Shown here: positions 27,000 to 37,241 of the stretch, in pieces
How positions within the stretch are numbered: the first letter of the stretch is position 1
Layout of the letters: each line of letters starts with the position of its first letter
Source of the DNA: Mesobacillus persicus
GTDB lineage: Bacteria; Bacillota; Bacilli; Bacillales; Cytobacillaceae
DNA: 64,000 nt
Direction: 5' to 3'
Assembly: GCF_900109925.1 (NCBI RefSeq)
Contig: NZ_FOBW01000006.1
Location: forward strand, 124,001-188,000
Position numbers and translations under genes: made by a program
The notes under the pieces: model-generated
Told to the model about the DNA's origin: nothing
Databases searched by the model: none
Seen by the model: only the letters and a program-made list of their open reading frames with translations

Positions 27000-27712
27000 T
27001 CATTGACAACCTCAAATTTATAGCCTACCCCCCAAACGGTTACAATCATCTTAGCTGCCTGTTCAGAAACTTTATTTAATTTCTCGCGCAAACGCTTCAC
27101 ATGGGTATCGACCGTTCTCAAGTCACCAAAGAATTCATAATGCCAAACTTCCTTCAAAAGTTGTTCACGGTCAAAAACTTTATCTGGTGCTTTAGCAAGA
27201 AAGTACAATAATTCATATTCTTTAGGAGTTAAGCTTACCTCTTTGCCATCTGCCATCACACGGTGGGCATCATTGTCAATCGTTAAATGAGGGAAAACAA
27301 TTACATCCTTTGTCGTCGTTTCAGTTTGTAAGTAGCTAGTGCTTGAAGATCTGCGAAGCATCGCTTTTACTCTTAACACTACCTCTCTTGGGCTAAATGG
27401 TTTCACGATATAATCATCTGTCCCCACTTCAAATCCCTGAACTCGGTTCACTTCTTCGCCCTTTGCGGTCAGCATGATTACAGGGGTCGACTTCTTTTCT
27501 CTTAAGTCGCGACAAACCTCAATCCCATCTTTACCAGGCATCATCAAATCAAGCAGGATGACATCATATTCATTTGCAAGTGCTTTTGCAAGCGCCTCAT
27601 TTCCATCTTCTGCTTCATCAATGATAAAGTTTTCACGCTCTAAATACATTTTTAATAAACGTCTAATTCTTTCTTCATCGTCTACAACTAAAACCTTGAT
27701 ATCCTTCTCCAT
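26996..27712 (-). CDS. resD: Response regulator ResD
   Basis: OmpR/PhoB-type regulator of 238 residues. The receiver domain has the acidic pair at residues 11-12 (VDDEE), phospho-acceptor Asp55 in LLDLMMPG and the conserved Lys in LTAKGEE near 105. A winged-helix DNA-binding domain fills about residues 135-235 (SLTPKEYELLYFL, VDTHVKRLREK). The ATG follows AGGAGGG. A strong terminator separates it from resC, so resDE has its own promoter in 27713-27865. Confidence 0.95.
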   Translation of the reverse strand: MEKDIKVLVVDDEERIRRLLKMYLERENFIIDEAEDGNEALAKALANEYDVILLDLMMPGKDGIEVCRDLREKKSTPVIMLTAKGEEVNRVQGFEVGTDDYIVKPFSPREVVLRVKAMLRRSSSTSYLQTETTTKDVIVFPHLTIDNDAHRVMADGKEVSLTPKEYELLYFLAKAPDKVFDREQLLKEVWHYEFFGDLRTVDTHVKRLREKLNKVSEQAAKMIVTVWGVGYKFEVVNE

Positions 27713-27865
27713 CTGATTGATCCCTCCTGTGAATATTTTACTTAATGATTAACCATGTTGCTATTGTTTTTTATGTTTATCATAATGTTAACCTACTTCT
27801 TCGCCTTAAAATAGACATAAATTCAGCTCTGAGAGTTTCGAAACATCCACATTTTAATAGTAATA

Positions 27866-27906
27866 ACTTAAAAAAGCCCTCACTATACCTAATAGTGAGG
27901 GCTTTT
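27866..27906 (-). terminator. Terminator between resC and resD
   Basis: A 15-bp perfect stem (27872-27886 with 27892-27906) has a 5-base loop and a T-rich tract on both sides. It is one of the strongest terminators in the window. Confidence 0.93.
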
Positions 27907-27920
27907 GGAAACTCACTGGC

Positions 27921-29108
27921 TTATGAGCCTGCATAAGAATGCAATCCAGCAATTACAAGATTAACGACAATCAGATTAAACATAATGATGAAAAAGCCAA
28001 TGATTGCAAGCCAAGCAGATTTTTCTCCATGCCAACCTTTTGACAATCGAAGATGCAAGAAAGCTGCATAAAAAAGCCAAGTAATTAACGCCCATACTTC
28101 CTTCGGGTCCCAACCCCAGAATCTAGTCCAGGCGATTTGAGCCCATATCATCGCGAAAATTAACGCACCAAGTGTGAAAACTGGGAAACCGATTAACACT
28201 GAGCGGTAGCTAATTTCATCTACAAGATCTAAATTGATATTTTTTACTAGAGGTTGTAATAACGCGGCAATCCGTTTTCTAGTAATTAACCTTAATACCC
28301 AATAAAGCACCAATCCTATAACCAATGACCATACAACCGTGTTTAATTTTTTTGAGTCAATGATTGCTGGTGTTTCAATCAGTGGTTCGAATTTCCCTTC
28401 CGTAACCAATTCACCTTTATTTGGCCCAATTAGTGCAGGAATATGATATTCATATACCGCTTCAACACCCTTTTTATCAATATAATTAAATTCCGCTTTA
28501 TAATTAACAGATGTAAATGCGGTTGTCACCAAAATAAATGCGATAACACTTACAATTGAATACATAATCACTTCAAGCCAAAAAGTACGTTTGCTGCTTA
28601 CCGTCTGGTCAACCGCTTTTACTAAGTAAATAATCCCGGCAGCAAAGGAAATGGCTAGAATTGCTTGACCTAAGGCAGCCGTTGTGACATGAATATGAAG
28701 CCAGTCACTCTGTAATGCAGGAATAAGCGGCGAAATCTCGCGCGGAAACATACTTGCATAAGCGATGATTAATATCGCCACTGGAAGAGTGAATACTCCA
28801 AGCCATGGGGCTTTATAAATATAATAGATAAAGATAAACGCACCCACTAAACACATACCAAAGAAAGTAGTGAATTCAAATAAATTACTGACAGGGGCAT
28901 GTCCAGCCGCGATCCATCTTGTAATAAAGTAACCTGTTTGAGCAACGAAACCAATAATTGTAATTACGATTGCTATTGTCGCCCATTTATTGGAACCCTC
29001 TTGTTTTTCCCCATCCTTTTTAGACCTAATTGCTCCTCCAAAAAATGCAGTTGCAATTAGGTAACTAATAAAAGCGAAGTAAAGTAAATTACCGCTTAAT
29101 TCAGCCAT
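27921..29108 (-). CDS. resC: Cytochrome c biogenesis protein ResC (CcsA family)
   Basis: Haem-handling subunit of the system II cytochrome c synthase, acting with ResB at the membrane. The product has 395 residues and eight or more membrane segments. The conserved tryptophan-rich haem motif appears as [10 protein letters not shown] near residue 333. Conserved histidines flank it ([11 protein letters not shown] near 138 and [10 protein letters not shown] near 352). It starts 11 bases after resB with a GGGGGAG site, inside the resA-resB-resC operon. Confidence 0.95.
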   Translation of the reverse strand: MAELSGNLLYFAFISYLIATAFFGGAIRSKKDGEKQEGSNKWATIAIVITIIGFVAQTGYFITRWIAAGHAPVSNLFEFTTFFGMCLVGAFIFIYYIYKAPWLGVFTLPVAILIIAYASMFPREISPLIPALQSDWLHIHVTTAALGQAILAISFAAGIIYLVKAVDQTVSSKRTFWLEVIMYSIVSVIAFILVTTAFTSVNYKAEFNYIDKKGVEAVYEYHIPALIGPNKGELVTEGKFEPLIETPAIIDSKKLNTVVWSLVIGLVLYWVLRLITRKRIAALLQPLVKNINLDLVDEISYRSVLIGFPVFTLGALIFAMIWAQIAWTRFWGWDPKEVWALITWLFYAAFLHLRLSKGWHGEKSAWLAIIGFFIIMFNLIVVNLVIAGLHSYAGS

Positions 29109-29119
29109 GATTCTCCCCC

Positions 29120-30745
29120 TTAACCTTTCCTTCCTTCTTCAGACTGGTCTTCCGGAACCTCAATGCCCGTTCCATCGAAAACAGCTTCAAGCTCCCGCCT
29201 TAGTCCATGCCAGTTCTTATTCGTGTGTCCCGCTATCCACACTTTATTATCAATTCTTCTAATCCATATCCGTCGGTGATTCCAATAAGCACCTTGTGCG
29301 ACACCAATCATAAAAATGACTCCACCAAGACCAAGAATCCACAATGTTAAATCTTTTCTCACTGTCAATCCGGAAACATTATTCGTTTCAACGCCCTTGA
29401 AAGTCATTTTATATTTATTATCCCCTAGAGGTTCAATCGTCTCCTGAATTGCCACAAAACTTACTTCCCCGTCAGGCTTATCTGGAGCTTTCATTTCAAA
29501 CACAAAGGCTGGGTTATTTGGTACTCGTGATTTTGTTGCTGGCTCCCCATCTTCGTCAAATTCAAAGTCTGGGAAATAGCTTTTTACTTCTACAGAATAA
29601 CCATTCCCCAGATCGTATTGTTCCTCCGGATTAAATAAATCAATTTGAATGTCACCAAACGAATCCCCTGTCTCTTTGTCCTGCAGAGAAAAAGACATTT
29701 TATGAAGTTCATTCAGTTTATAATCAACTTGGTACAGAGCTAGTCCATCCACTTTAAGTGGCTCATTCACTCTAATTTCATCGTCTCTTACTTTCACAAG
29801 TTCAGGCTGTTCCCCCGGAATCGTATCCCCTTCTTTCTCATAAAGAGTCACATTCGCCTGATACGTTTTCACTACGCCCCCGGCTCTTTCTAATGCCTGC
29901 TCGAATACTTCGCCATCCTTTTCCTTATCGTATAGCTCGACAATGAATTGATTGTTGGTCAAATAATATTGTCCATCAGTTTCAGGTATAGCTTTTGTTT
30001 CTCCTTCTCTAATCCATAGGGTTTTATCTACATACATTCCTGGAACAAAGCGAAGCATTCCTCCAATAAGGAATATAATCAGACCGATGTGATTAATATA
30101 GGGCCCCCACCGGGAGAACCTGTTTTTTTCAGCGAGAATATTGCCATTTTCCTCACGAATATTATAACGTTTGGAACCTAACTTACTAGTAATGGTTTTA
30201 TAAACCTCATCCGATTGCGGAGCTTCTGATACCCCAAAAAGACGCTGTCTCCTTAAGAACCCCTCATGTCTAGTTACACGCTGGTTTTTCAATGCTCTAT
30301 AGAGCGGTACCACCCGATCGAGGCTACAAATAACTAGTGATACTCCAATGGATGCTATAAGCAATAAATACCACCAAGAGCTGTATAAATTGTGGAATCC
30401 TAGTTCATAATAAAGCTTTCCAAACCATCCGTACTCATTTTCATAATGTTCTATCGCAGGAATATTTTGAGGAATATACATAACCTGCGGTAGAATTGTT
30501 CCAAATATCGAGGCTAGTAACGTAAGGACAATCAGCCAGACGCCCACCTTAACGGAAGAGAAAAAATTCCAAATCTTATCAATGATTGTCTTGTTATAGG
30601 TTTGTGACCTTCTAGCACTTCCTTCATAACGCATGTCAAGTAACTGTTTATTAATTTCTTTTTCCTCTAGTACTTTTCCGCATGACTCACAAAGAACGGT
30701 CCCATGTGGATTTACATGGCCACATTCACATTTAACTTCGTTCAT
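29120..30745 (-). CDS. resB: Cytochrome c biogenesis protein ResB
   Basis: Membrane partner of ResC in cytochrome c maturation. The product has 541 residues from the ATG at 30745, chosen for GGGGAG 8 bases upstream. Membrane segments lie near residues 65-85, 120-140, 210-230 and 465-485, with a large extracytoplasmic loop before the last one. The first 25 residues hold a small zinc-ribbon motif (CECGH and CESCG). It is followed closely by resC and preceded by resA. Confidence 0.93.
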   Translation of the reverse strand: MNEVKCECGHVNPHGTVLCESCGKVLEEKEINKQLLDMRYEGSARRSQTYNKTIIDKIWNFFSSVKVGVWLIVLTLLASIFGTILPQVMYIPQNIPAIEHYENEYGWFGKLYYELGFHNLYSSWWYLLLIASIGVSLVICSLDRVVPLYRALKNQRVTRHEGFLRRQRLFGVSEAPQSDEVYKTITSKLGSKRYNIREENGNILAEKNRFSRWGPYINHIGLIIFLIGGMLRFVPGMYVDKTLWIREGETKAIPETDGQYYLTNNQFIVELYDKEKDGEVFEQALERAGGVVKTYQANVTLYEKEGDTIPGEQPELVKVRDDEIRVNEPLKVDGLALYQVDYKLNELHKMSFSLQDKETGDSFGDIQIDLFNPEEQYDLGNGYSVEVKSYFPDFEFDEDGEPATKSRVPNNPAFVFEMKAPDKPDGEVSFVAIQETIEPLGDNKYKMTFKGVETNNVSGLTVRKDLTLWILGLGGVIFMIGVAQGAYWNHRRIWIRRIDNKVWIAGHTNKNWHGLRRELEAVFDGTGIEVPEDQSEEGRKG

Positions 30746-30772
30746 CTCCAAATCTCCCCATTTTGCTCTCTA

Positions 30773-31294
30773 TTAAGGTTGAATTTCCTCCATAAATTGA
30801 TTAACAGTGGCCTGAGTTAACTCTCCCACATGTGAACGGACCACTTTTCCATCTTTATCAATCAAGAAAGTGATTGGTAGAGGATTGATGCCATAGGCAG
30901 TCTGAACCTCGCCCTTGTCAATCATTACTGGAAAACTTAGGTTATGACGTTCGATGAAATTATTAACGGCTAACTCTGACTCTCCTACGTCTACAGTTAA
31001 AACCTTTACTCCCTTATCCTTAAATTCATGGTAGGACTTATCTATATACGGCATTTCTCGCTCACAAGGCTTACACCATGTTGCCCAGAAATTAAGGAAG
31101 ACACCTTCTCCGCGATAATCAGATAATCGGTGCTTCTGCCCATTCATATCCACTAGCGCAAAGTCCGGGGCTGTTTTCCCAACTGCCACTTTTTGAACAT
31201 TATCCTTTGTGAAATTCGCATATAAAGTATAGCCAACCGCTGCTGCTAGAACCACTAGTATCATAGTTCTGATCACTAAACGTCTTCTTTTCAA
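30773..31294 (-). CDS. resA: Thiol-disulfide oxidoreductase ResA
   Basis: Membrane-anchored thioredoxin-like protein that keeps apocytochrome c haem-binding cysteines reduced. The product has 173 residues from a TTG start at 31294, preceded by GGGAGG. An N-terminal membrane segment is at residues 6-25. The active site WCKPCE has Cys74 and Cys77, the same numbering as B. subtilis ResA. A cis-Pro occurs in PLPITFL. It is the first res gene of the rluB-resA-resB-resC cluster, lying 60 bases past rluB. Confidence 0.95.
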   Translation of the reverse strand: MKRRRLVIRTMILVVLAAAVGYTLYANFTKDNVQKVAVGKTAPDFALVDMNGQKHRLSDYRGEGVFLNFWATWCKPCEREMPYIDKSYHEFKDKGVKVLTVDVGESELAVNNFIERHNLSFPVMIDKGEVQTAYGINPLPITFLIDKDGKVVRSHVGELTQATVNQFMEEIQP

Positions 31295-31354
31295 TAGCTC
31301 CGCCTCCCCTATTCCCAACTCATTATACCAAATAGACGGTGAAAATACGGAAAT

Positions 31355-32086
31355 TTACTTGTTCCTTTTTTTCATTGCTAAGACCCGTAATTGTTTTACT
31401 TCGTGAGGAGTTAATTCTTTTGATTCTCCTGCGTTCAGGCCGTGTAGGTTTAATGTGCCGTACCGCTCGCGTTTTAGTTTTAAAACTGGATGACCAATGG
31501 CGTCAAACATGCGTCTTACCTGCCGGTTTCTCCCTTCGTGGATAATCAATTCCACGATTGATGTCTCATTCTTTTTATCTAATGATAATAGTTTTACCTT
31601 GGCTGGAGCCGTTTTACCATCTTCAAGAAGAACTCCTCGCTCCAAGGTCCTCAACTTCTCCTTAGATGGAACACCTTTTACTTTTGCAACATAGACCTTT
31701 TCTACTTCACTACTAGGGTGCATTAACAAATTGGCAAACTCACCGTCGTTGGTTAGCAACATAACACCTGAAGTATCATAATCTAATCTCCCTACCGGGT
31801 AAATCCTTTGTTCAATATGAGGAAAATAATCTGTAACTACTTTTCTACCCTTGTCATCACTTACGCTTGAAATTACTCCCCGCGGTTTGTACAAGAGAAA
31901 ATACACCGGCTCCTCGCCCTCTAGAGGAATACCATTGACTTCAATTTTATCTGAAGACCCTACCTTAACTCCTAATTCCTTAACCACACTACCATTTACC
32001 TTCACCCTACCATCAAGAATCAATTCTTCTGCTTTTCTTCTTGACGCAATTCCGGCATGCGCAATCACTTTTTGCAGTCTTTCCAA
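31355..32086 (-). CDS. rluB: Ribosomal large subunit pseudouridine synthase B
   Basis: Converts U2605-equivalent uridine of 23S rRNA to pseudouridine. The product has 243 residues from a TTG start (MERLQKVIAHAG) with GGGGTGA 6 bases upstream. An S4 RNA-binding domain occupies residues 1-62. The catalytic domain has Asp in GRLDYDTSGVMLLTNDG near residue 103 and HEGRNRQVRRM near 183. It leads the cluster with resABC, an arrangement kept from B. subtilis. The terminator of spmB lies about 150 bases upstream. Confidence 0.95.
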   Translation of the reverse strand: MERLQKVIAHAGIASRRKAEELILDGRVKVNGSVVKELGVKVGSSDKIEVNGIPLEGEEPVYFLLYKPRGVISSVSDDKGRKVVTDYFPHIEQRIYPVGRLDYDTSGVMLLTNDGEFANLLMHPSSEVEKVYVAKVKGVPSKEKLRTLERGVLLEDGKTAPAKVKLLSLDKKNETSIVELIIHEGRNRQVRRMFDAIGHPVLKLKRERYGTLNLHGLNAGESKELTPHEVKQLRVLAMKKRNK

Positions 32087-32196
32087 GCTGGTCACCCCTA
32101 TTTTTGTGTATCAAACTTCAATATTATTTTAGTATCAAGCTATCCTTAAGAATTATGACACAAAACCTACCGATTTCAAAGTACCACCTCTACCGA

Positions 32197-32231
32197 TTTA
32201 AAAAAAGATGCCCTGTTAAAAGGCATCTTTT
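32197..32231 (-). terminator. Terminator of the dacB-spmA-spmB operon
   Basis: A 10-bp AAAAGATGCC/GGCATCTTTT stem (32203-32212 with 32222-32231) lies just past spmB and is followed by TTTTTT on the minus strand. Confidence 0.9.
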
Positions 32232-32257
32232 AGCTGTTATTTACTTTTATGGGCTAC

Positions 32258-32788
32258 TTATCCAAAAATCAGTGTTACCACAATGATTGCTGCTGCAAAG
32301 CCAGCTAAATCGGCCAGTAATCCTACCTTCAGAGCATCCCCCATCTTCTTAATTCCAACAGCTCCGAAGTAAACAGTCAACACATAAAAGGTGGTATCGG
32401 TACTTCCCTGCAGTGTAGAGGCTAACCTACCTATAAAAGAATCAGGACCATAGGCAGCAATCATATCACTTGTCATTCCTAATGCGGCATTCCCTGAAAT
32501 TGGTCTAATAATGGCCAGTGGGACGATATCGGCTGGGATTCCGACCTTTTCAAGGCCCGGCCTTATTATATCAATCATATAATCTAGAGCACCTGAAGCC
32601 CTAAAAATAGCAATCGCTACCATCATTCCTACTAAAAATGGAATAATGGATACGGCCATTTTTATTCCCTCCTTGCCCCCCTCAACAAACGTTTCATAAG
32701 TTGGGACCTTTTTAAATGTTCCATAAAGTAAAATAAACCCAATTAAAACTGGAATGAACCATAGGGAGATTACAGAAATTATTTGCAT
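32258..32788 (-). CDS. spmB: Spore maturation protein SpmB
   Basis: Polytopic membrane protein of 176 residues involved with SpmA in spore core dehydration. It carries a Gate/nucleoside-recognition-type fold with ISGNAALGMTSD near residue 98 and STLQGSTDTTFYVLTVYFGAVGI near 128. Five or so membrane segments are visible. It begins 6 bases after spmA with AAAGGATG upstream, in the dacB-spmA-spmB operon, which is sigma-E-dependent in B. subtilis. A recognisable promoter was not pinned down here. Confidence 0.95.
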   Translation of the reverse strand: MQIISVISLWFIPVLIGFILLYGTFKKVPTYETFVEGGKEGIKMAVSIIPFLVGMMVAIAIFRASGALDYMIDIIRPGLEKVGIPADIVPLAIIRPISGNAALGMTSDMIAAYGPDSFIGRLASTLQGSTDTTFYVLTVYFGAVGIKKMGDALKVGLLADLAGFAAAIIVVTLIFG

Positions 32789-32794
32789 GCAGCG

Positions 32795-33382
32795 TCATCC
32801 TTTTCGGCTTCTTCGATAATAAAAGTATCTATCAATTAAAATCGCAGCAATCGTTGATATACCAGTAGCAATTAAAGTCGGACCGACAATTTCTGTTGGG
32901 GCAGCAGAGTCATAAGTAATTCGAATGGCAATAACGGTCGTCGGAATAAGCGTGATGCTTGAGGTATTAATGGCCAAAAAGGTGATCATCGAACGACTAG
33001 CCGAATCCTTCCCCCCATTTATCTTCTTTAATTCTTCCATAGCCTTAATTCCTAAAGGGGTTGCGGCATTCCCCAAGCCAAAGAGATTGGCCATCATATT
33101 GGAAAGAATATACCCCATTGCGGGATGTCCAGCGGGGACTTCTGGAAATAACCTAGTAATAAGCGGACGGAATAAACTGGCAAGCTTATCGAGCAAACCT
33201 GCCGTTTCCGCAATGCGCATCATTCCGAGCCAGAAAACAAGGATACTTATTAAGCCAATACATAAGGTTACCGCTTCTGAAGCACCCTTAAATACCGCCT
33301 CATTCACCTCCGCCATCGTCCCATTTATTGCCGCAAACACTAAGCCGATTACGGTCATACCAACCCAAATATAATTAACCAT
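32795..33382 (-). CDS. spmA: Spore maturation protein SpmA
   Basis: Membrane protein of 195 residues paralogous to SpmB. It has the conserved block MANLFGLGNAATPLGIKAME near residue 112, plus SRSMITFLAINTSSITLIPTT near 140. Loss in B. subtilis lowers spore heat resistance. It overlaps the 3' end of dacB by 8 bases, with GAAGG as the binding site inside dacB. The final helix ends in a basic tail (YYRRSRKG). Confidence 0.95.
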   Translation of the reverse strand: MVNYIWVGMTVIGLVFAAINGTMAEVNEAVFKGASEAVTLCIGLISILVFWLGMMRIAETAGLLDKLASLFRPLITRLFPEVPAGHPAMGYILSNMMANLFGLGNAATPLGIKAMEELKKINGGKDSASRSMITFLAINTSSITLIPTTVIAIRITYDSAAPTEIVGPTLIATGISTIAAILIDRYFYYRRSRKG

Positions 33383-34514
33383 CGACCTTCATACCCAAAA
33401 CAGAAGTAAACATATTCCGAAAAAAGTCAAAGAACGATTTCTTTTCCTCTGGTTGATGTTTAAAATAAATTGGCATTTCTTTAATAAGGTCACTGCCAAG
33501 ATGGATCTCTGCTTTTCCAACGACATCAGGAACATTTCGTTCTTCTTCATTTTCTGGCGGATTAAGTAACTTATACTCTACCTTCACCATATCCTCTTCC
33601 TCTGAAGTTAATGGGTACTCAAAGGAATGCTCAAGATATACCTTCCCTTTATAAAAGGACTCTTTTACTTCTTTAATAGATCCTTCAGACAAGATTTCGG
33701 CAATATCATATTGGTCAAAGCCACTCTCAAACATATAGATATGGTCATTCCAATCATCCGGGCCGTTCAGGGTTACCGCAATTAGTTCAAAATCATCCTT
33801 AGCTGCAGTCGACACAAGGGTCCTTTTGGCCCTTTTCGTGTAGCCTGTTTTCCCACCTGTTGAATGCTTATATAACCCTGTCAAAAGTCTGTTTTTATTT
33901 TTCCAGACCCTTTCCCAAGATTCATTTGGATTTGGAGCACGGTGAATCTTAGTACCCGCAATTGTCCGATACGTTTCATTATTCATTGCATATCTAGTAA
34001 GTAAAGCCATATCATACGCAGTTGAATAATGGTCCTCATGATCATCTAAACCGTGAGGATTTGCAAAATGAGTGTTCTTCATGCCAATCTCTTCAGCCTT
34101 TTGATTCATTAAAAATGCAAACCCCTCGATGCTCCCGCCGACAGATTCTGCTATAGCGACAGCAGAGTCGTTACCGGATCTCAACATCAAACCATAGACC
34201 AGATCTTCAAGCAGAATTTTTTCACCTGGTTCCAGGTATAGCGATGAACCCTCAGTTCCGGCAGCATTTGAACTAACCTTCACCTTTTCATCGAGCTTCC
34301 CAGATTCAATGGCTAAGATGGCTGTCATTATTTTCGTAATACTCGCAATTCTCTCGGGTTCATGGGCTTTCTTCTCATAGAGCACGCGTCCACTCTGCTG
34401 CTCCATTAGAATAGCGTTTCTCGCGCTAACTGAACCTACAGCACCTGTAGATACAGGAAAATGATGTAATAGTAATACACCTAGTAGCAATACGATTATC
34501 CATTTCCTCTTCAT
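33375..34514 (-). CDS. dacB: D-alanyl-D-alanine carboxypeptidase DacB (PBP5*)
   Basis: Low-molecular-weight penicillin-binding protein that trims cortex cross-linking in sporulation. The 379-residue precursor runs from the ATG at 34514. A signal peptide covers about residues 1-25. The S11 active site is complete: SITK with Ser58 and Lys61, the SGN triad (RSGND) near 121, and KTG (GGKTGYT) near 222. The C-terminal domain ends in an amphipathic stretch (FFDFFRNMF). It is the first gene of the dacB-spmA-spmB operon. An upstream 17-codon extension of the frame lacks a binding site. Confidence 0.94.
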   Translation of the reverse strand: MKRKWIIVLLLGVLLLHHFPVSTGAVGSVSARNAILMEQQSGRVLYEKKAHEPERIASITKIMTAILAIESGKLDEKVKVSSNAAGTEGSSLYLEPGEKILLEDLVYGLMLRSGNDSAVAIAESVGGSIEGFAFLMNQKAEEIGMKNTHFANPHGLDDHEDHYSTAYDMALLTRYAMNNETYRTIAGTKIHRAPNPNESWERVWKNKNRLLTGLYKHSTGGKTGYTKRAKRTLVSTAAKDDFELIAVTLNGPDDWNDHIYMFESGFDQYDIAEILSEGSIKEVKESFYKGKVYLEHSFEYPLTSEEEDMVKVEYKLLNPPENEEERNVPDVVGKAEIHLGSDLIKEMPIYFKHQPEEKKSFFDFFRNMFTSVLGMKVDG

Positions 34515-34613
34515 TGAACAGACCTCGTCTCTCTTTGGCAGTTTGTACAAGTTTATGCAGGACAAGGGTAGTTATGACTCAAAAAAGAGTGGGATTTACA
34601 CTAGGGTAGAGGG

Positions 34614-34647
34614 CAAAAAAAAAGAACGGCTTTTAACTTAGCCGTTC
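34614..34647 (-). terminator. Terminator of ypuI
   Basis: An 8-bp GAACGGCT/AGCCGTTC stem (34624-34631 with 34640-34647) is followed by about ten T on the minus strand. Confidence 0.88.
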
Positions 34648-34654
34648 CTAGTTT

Positions 34655-35143
34655 TTATTTTGAATGTAGCATTTTTGTACGGTAATCCGTCTCATAATAC
34701 TCGAGTTCTTCCCTGATTTTCTGGAAATCAGCTTCAAGAGAAGCCACTAGTTTTCTAAGGCTCATTGGTATGCCTTCTCTAAATTTAATTGAGTTTTTAC
34801 CTGTATAAGCTGACCTACTATCCTCGTACCATGCATCGCTTTTAGGAGAAAAGAATTCTTCAATGCAGTGATTATAGATACGATATAAAGTCTTCTCCGC
34901 AGCAGCCTTTGAAAAAGGTTGTGCCTTGTCAATGACCTGGCAAGCGTCTAGACCCTCTTCACAGTAGACCGTTAGTTTACGAATGGTAGATAGAACTCGT
35001 TTGTAATATTCATCATTACCAGACTCTTCGGCTTCCAAGCTTTCTAACGTTGTTGTATTTAAAAAGTCCTCTAAACTCGAGACAGTTTGTCCGAGAAAAT
35101 CTTTAACTTCCTTAATTTGTGTTTCAACAATTTTATTCCCCAA
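34655..35143 (-). CDS. ypuI: YpuI family protein (DUF3907)
   Basis: Soluble, helix-rich protein of 162 residues from a TTG start at 35143, chosen because GGGGGTG lies 6 bases upstream and the in-frame ATG five codons earlier has no site. It resembles YpuI, a conserved Bacillus protein of unknown function located between scpB and dacB. Regular charged helices (VKDFLGQTVSSLEDFL, KLVASLEADFQKIREELEYYETDY) dominate. It lies 36 bases after the unknown gene at 35180-35593 and ends at a terminator before dacB. Confidence 0.75.
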   Translation of the reverse strand: MGNKIVETQIKEVKDFLGQTVSSLEDFLNTTTLESLEAEESGNDEYYKRVLSTIRKLTVYCEEGLDACQVIDKAQPFSKAAAEKTLYRIYNHCIEEFFSPKSDAWYEDSRSAYTGKNSIKFREGIPMSLRKLVASLEADFQKIREELEYYETDYRTKMLHSK

Positions 35144-35179
35144 AAAGTACACCCCCATTATTTTTAAAAAGCGACACCG

Positions 35180-35593
35180 TTAAGCGGACATGAATTCCAT
35201 GGAAGAACGGATTTCGTATCCTTTGTTCTCTTCAATATGTTGAAAAAGTTCGGCAAACTTACTAAAATCAAGCCCTTGAAACAGGAGATCAAACTCTCTT
35301 TCTGAATTTATATATACTCGTTTACGATGTCTCAATTCCGGATTTTTCAACAAACAGGTGATGGCAATAATTTCCTTAAAAGATACTTCACGGGAACCCG
35401 CCTTAAAAATGGGATCTTGCTCATAAGGTGTAAACTTATTTATCAATTCATCAAAATAGCGTAAATATAAAACATGTAGCGTCTTTTCTTCACCATCGTC
35501 TAAAAAAGTGACTTCACTGCGGTTAAAGAAGTCCTCAGATGTGTTTGATTTTTCCTTTTCAAGTTCATAACCACTGCATTGTTTAATAAACAT
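35180..35593 (-). CDS. Uncharacterised 137-residue protein
   Basis: I do not recognise this protein. The ATG at 35593 has a very strong GGGAGGATAGGT site; a 30-codon upstream extension of the frame lacks one. It is soluble, with no signal or membrane segment. It has a charged N-terminal third, a beta-like central block (EVTFLDDGEEKTLHVLYLRYFDEL) and a C-terminal helix (LDFSKFAELFQHIEEN). It lies between scpB and ypuI, where B. subtilis, as far as I recall, has no gene. It shares strand and close spacing with ypuI (36 bases), so both may be one transcript. Confidence 0.7.
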   Translation of the reverse strand: MFIKQCSGYELEKEKSNTSEDFFNRSEVTFLDDGEEKTLHVLYLRYFDELINKFTPYEQDPIFKAGSREVSFKEIIAITCLLKNPELRHRKRVYINSEREFDLLFQGLDFSKFAELFQHIEENKGYEIRSSMEFMSA

Positions 35594-35752
35594 ACCTATC
35601 CTCCCTGGTTCATCTGTAGGTACACAAGCTATCTCTGCGATGATAAATATGCGTTGAAAGCTTTGCTGAATCACATGAATCATATACTAAGAATATTTTT
35701 AATTTTACCATATTCTCTGAACTTTGTCTTACCTAAATCAAAGCCATGAACG

Positions 35753-36331
35753 CTATAATTCTTTAAATTTCTCGAAAAACAAATCAGCCTCATCCTGAAC
35801 TTCCTCATCCTCCATTTGCTCAGGTAACGGCGGTAGCTCAGCTATATTTTTCAAGCCAAAATAATCTAAAAATTCTTTAGTGGTCCCGTACAAGTAAGCC
35901 CTCCCTGCACCTTCTGCACGCCCTACTTCCTTTATTAAGGCCCTTGATGCTAGAGTTTGTAATGGTCTTTCCGTTTTAACTCCACGAATCTCCTCAATTT
36001 CTACCCTCGTTATTGGCTGTTTATAGGCAATAATCGCTAGGGTTTCTAACGCTGCCTGTGAAAGATTTGCTGTTCCTGGTGATTCAACAAGACGTTTTAA
36101 ATAATCAGCATGCTCTTTTTTAGTGACCAACTGAAAAACACCCGCAATTTGAACAAGCATAATACCCCTATTTTCAGCATTTTCATACTCATGCTGCATT
36201 GCATCAACGATTTCTTGTGCTTTAATTTCATCCACTTCAAGTACACTTGCGATTTGCTTTAAAGAAAGACCTTCGTCACCAGCAGCAAACAAAACACTTT
36301 CAAGTATTCCTTTCCAATTAATGATATCCAA
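35753..36331 (-). CDS. scpB: Segregation and condensation protein B
   Basis: Winged-helix subunit of the SMC-ScpAB condensin for chromosome organisation. The product has 192 residues: two winged-helix domains (about 1-80 and 85-165) with conserved [25 protein letters not shown] at 90-115, and an acidic tail. The start is TTG with GGGGGG upstream. It overlaps scpA by 14 bases. About 160 non-coding bases separate it from the unknown gene downstream. Confidence 0.95.
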   Translation of the reverse strand: MDIINWKGILESVLFAAGDEGLSLKQIASVLEVDEIKAQEIVDAMQHEYENAENRGIMLVQIAGVFQLVTKKEHADYLKRLVESPGTANLSQAALETLAIIAYKQPITRVEIEEIRGVKTERPLQTLASRALIKEVGRAEGAGRAYLYGTTKEFLDYFGLKNIAELPPLPEQMEDEEVQDEADLFFEKFKEL

Positions 36332-37082
36332 TCTTGTCGCCCCCCTTATCCGCTGTTACAAAGATTTCAGCAAAATTCTGCTCCTGTTCAACCTGAATTT
36401 CCTGCCGCTTCATCAGTTCTAACACAGCTAGAAAGGTTACAACGATGTGACCTCGGTCAGGAGTAGGAAATAGATCATAAAAGCTTTTTCTTCCGCCCTG
36501 TTTTAAAAACTGAATAATCTCCTCCATCCGCTTTTCAATAGGGATTTCTTGACGAGTTATTCTAGTTGACAATGGTTTTTGTAGCTTCTTTCTTCTCACC
36601 AGCTTTTGATAGGCAGCAAGCATATCGTAGATACTTACATGACCATCCGGTTTTATCGACTCGGAATGCACTTCTTTAGCATACTCTGAAAGATCACTAG
36701 GTGGTTTTGTATACATCAAGCCACGATCTAGTTCTAGTGACTTAAACTCATTAGCTGCTTCCTTGTATCTTTTATACTCAATGAGCCTTTCCACCAATTC
36801 ATCCCTCGGGTCTTCTTCGTCCTCAAACTCAAAGCTTTCCATTTCGTCCTCATGTTTAGGCAGAAGCATTTTGCTTTTAATCGCTAAGAGCGTTGCTGCC
36901 ATCACCAAATACTCACTTGCTATGTCTAACCTTAATTCCTTCATTGCATGAATATAGAGAAGGTACTGCTCCGTGATTTTTGCGACCGGAATGTCATAAA
37001 TATCTATTTCTAATCTATTTATTAAATGAAGGAGTAAATCGAGTGGTCCCTCAAACGCTTCAATTTTTACGTTATATTCCAT
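36318..37082 (-). CDS. scpA: Segregation and condensation protein A (kleisin)
   Basis: Kleisin subunit bridging SMC heads. The product has 254 residues with N-terminal [12 protein letters not shown] at 9-20, typical of ScpA, a central acidic region ([18 protein letters not shown]) at about 76-94, and a C-terminal winged helix ending near 250. The ATG follows GGTGAA. It is followed by overlapping scpB and is divergent from ypuF. Confidence 0.95.
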   Translation of the reverse strand: MEYNVKIEAFEGPLDLLLHLINRLEIDIYDIPVAKITEQYLLYIHAMKELRLDIASEYLVMAATLLAIKSKMLLPKHEDEMESFEFEDEEDPRDELVERLIEYKRYKEAANEFKSLELDRGLMYTKPPSDLSEYAKEVHSESIKPDGHVSIYDMLAAYQKLVRRKKLQKPLSTRITRQEIPIEKRMEEIIQFLKQGGRKSFYDLFPTPDRGHIVVTFLAVLELMKRQEIQVEQEQNFAEIFVTADKGGDKIGYH

Positions 37083-37241
37083 TGTTTTTCACCAATATTC
37101 GTATAGTCTTTATATTTTTCTTATATAGTATAGAGGAATGACATGGTCATATCCATAAATATTTGACTAGCTAAACCACAATTCTGTTCAAGCTGAAAAA
37201 TTATGATAAGCTATAAATATATTTAGCAAAGGGGGATGAAA

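Noticed and set aside
32925-33374. 149-codon plus-strand frame opposite spmA
   Set aside because: Mirror reading of a membrane protein gene, with no binding site.
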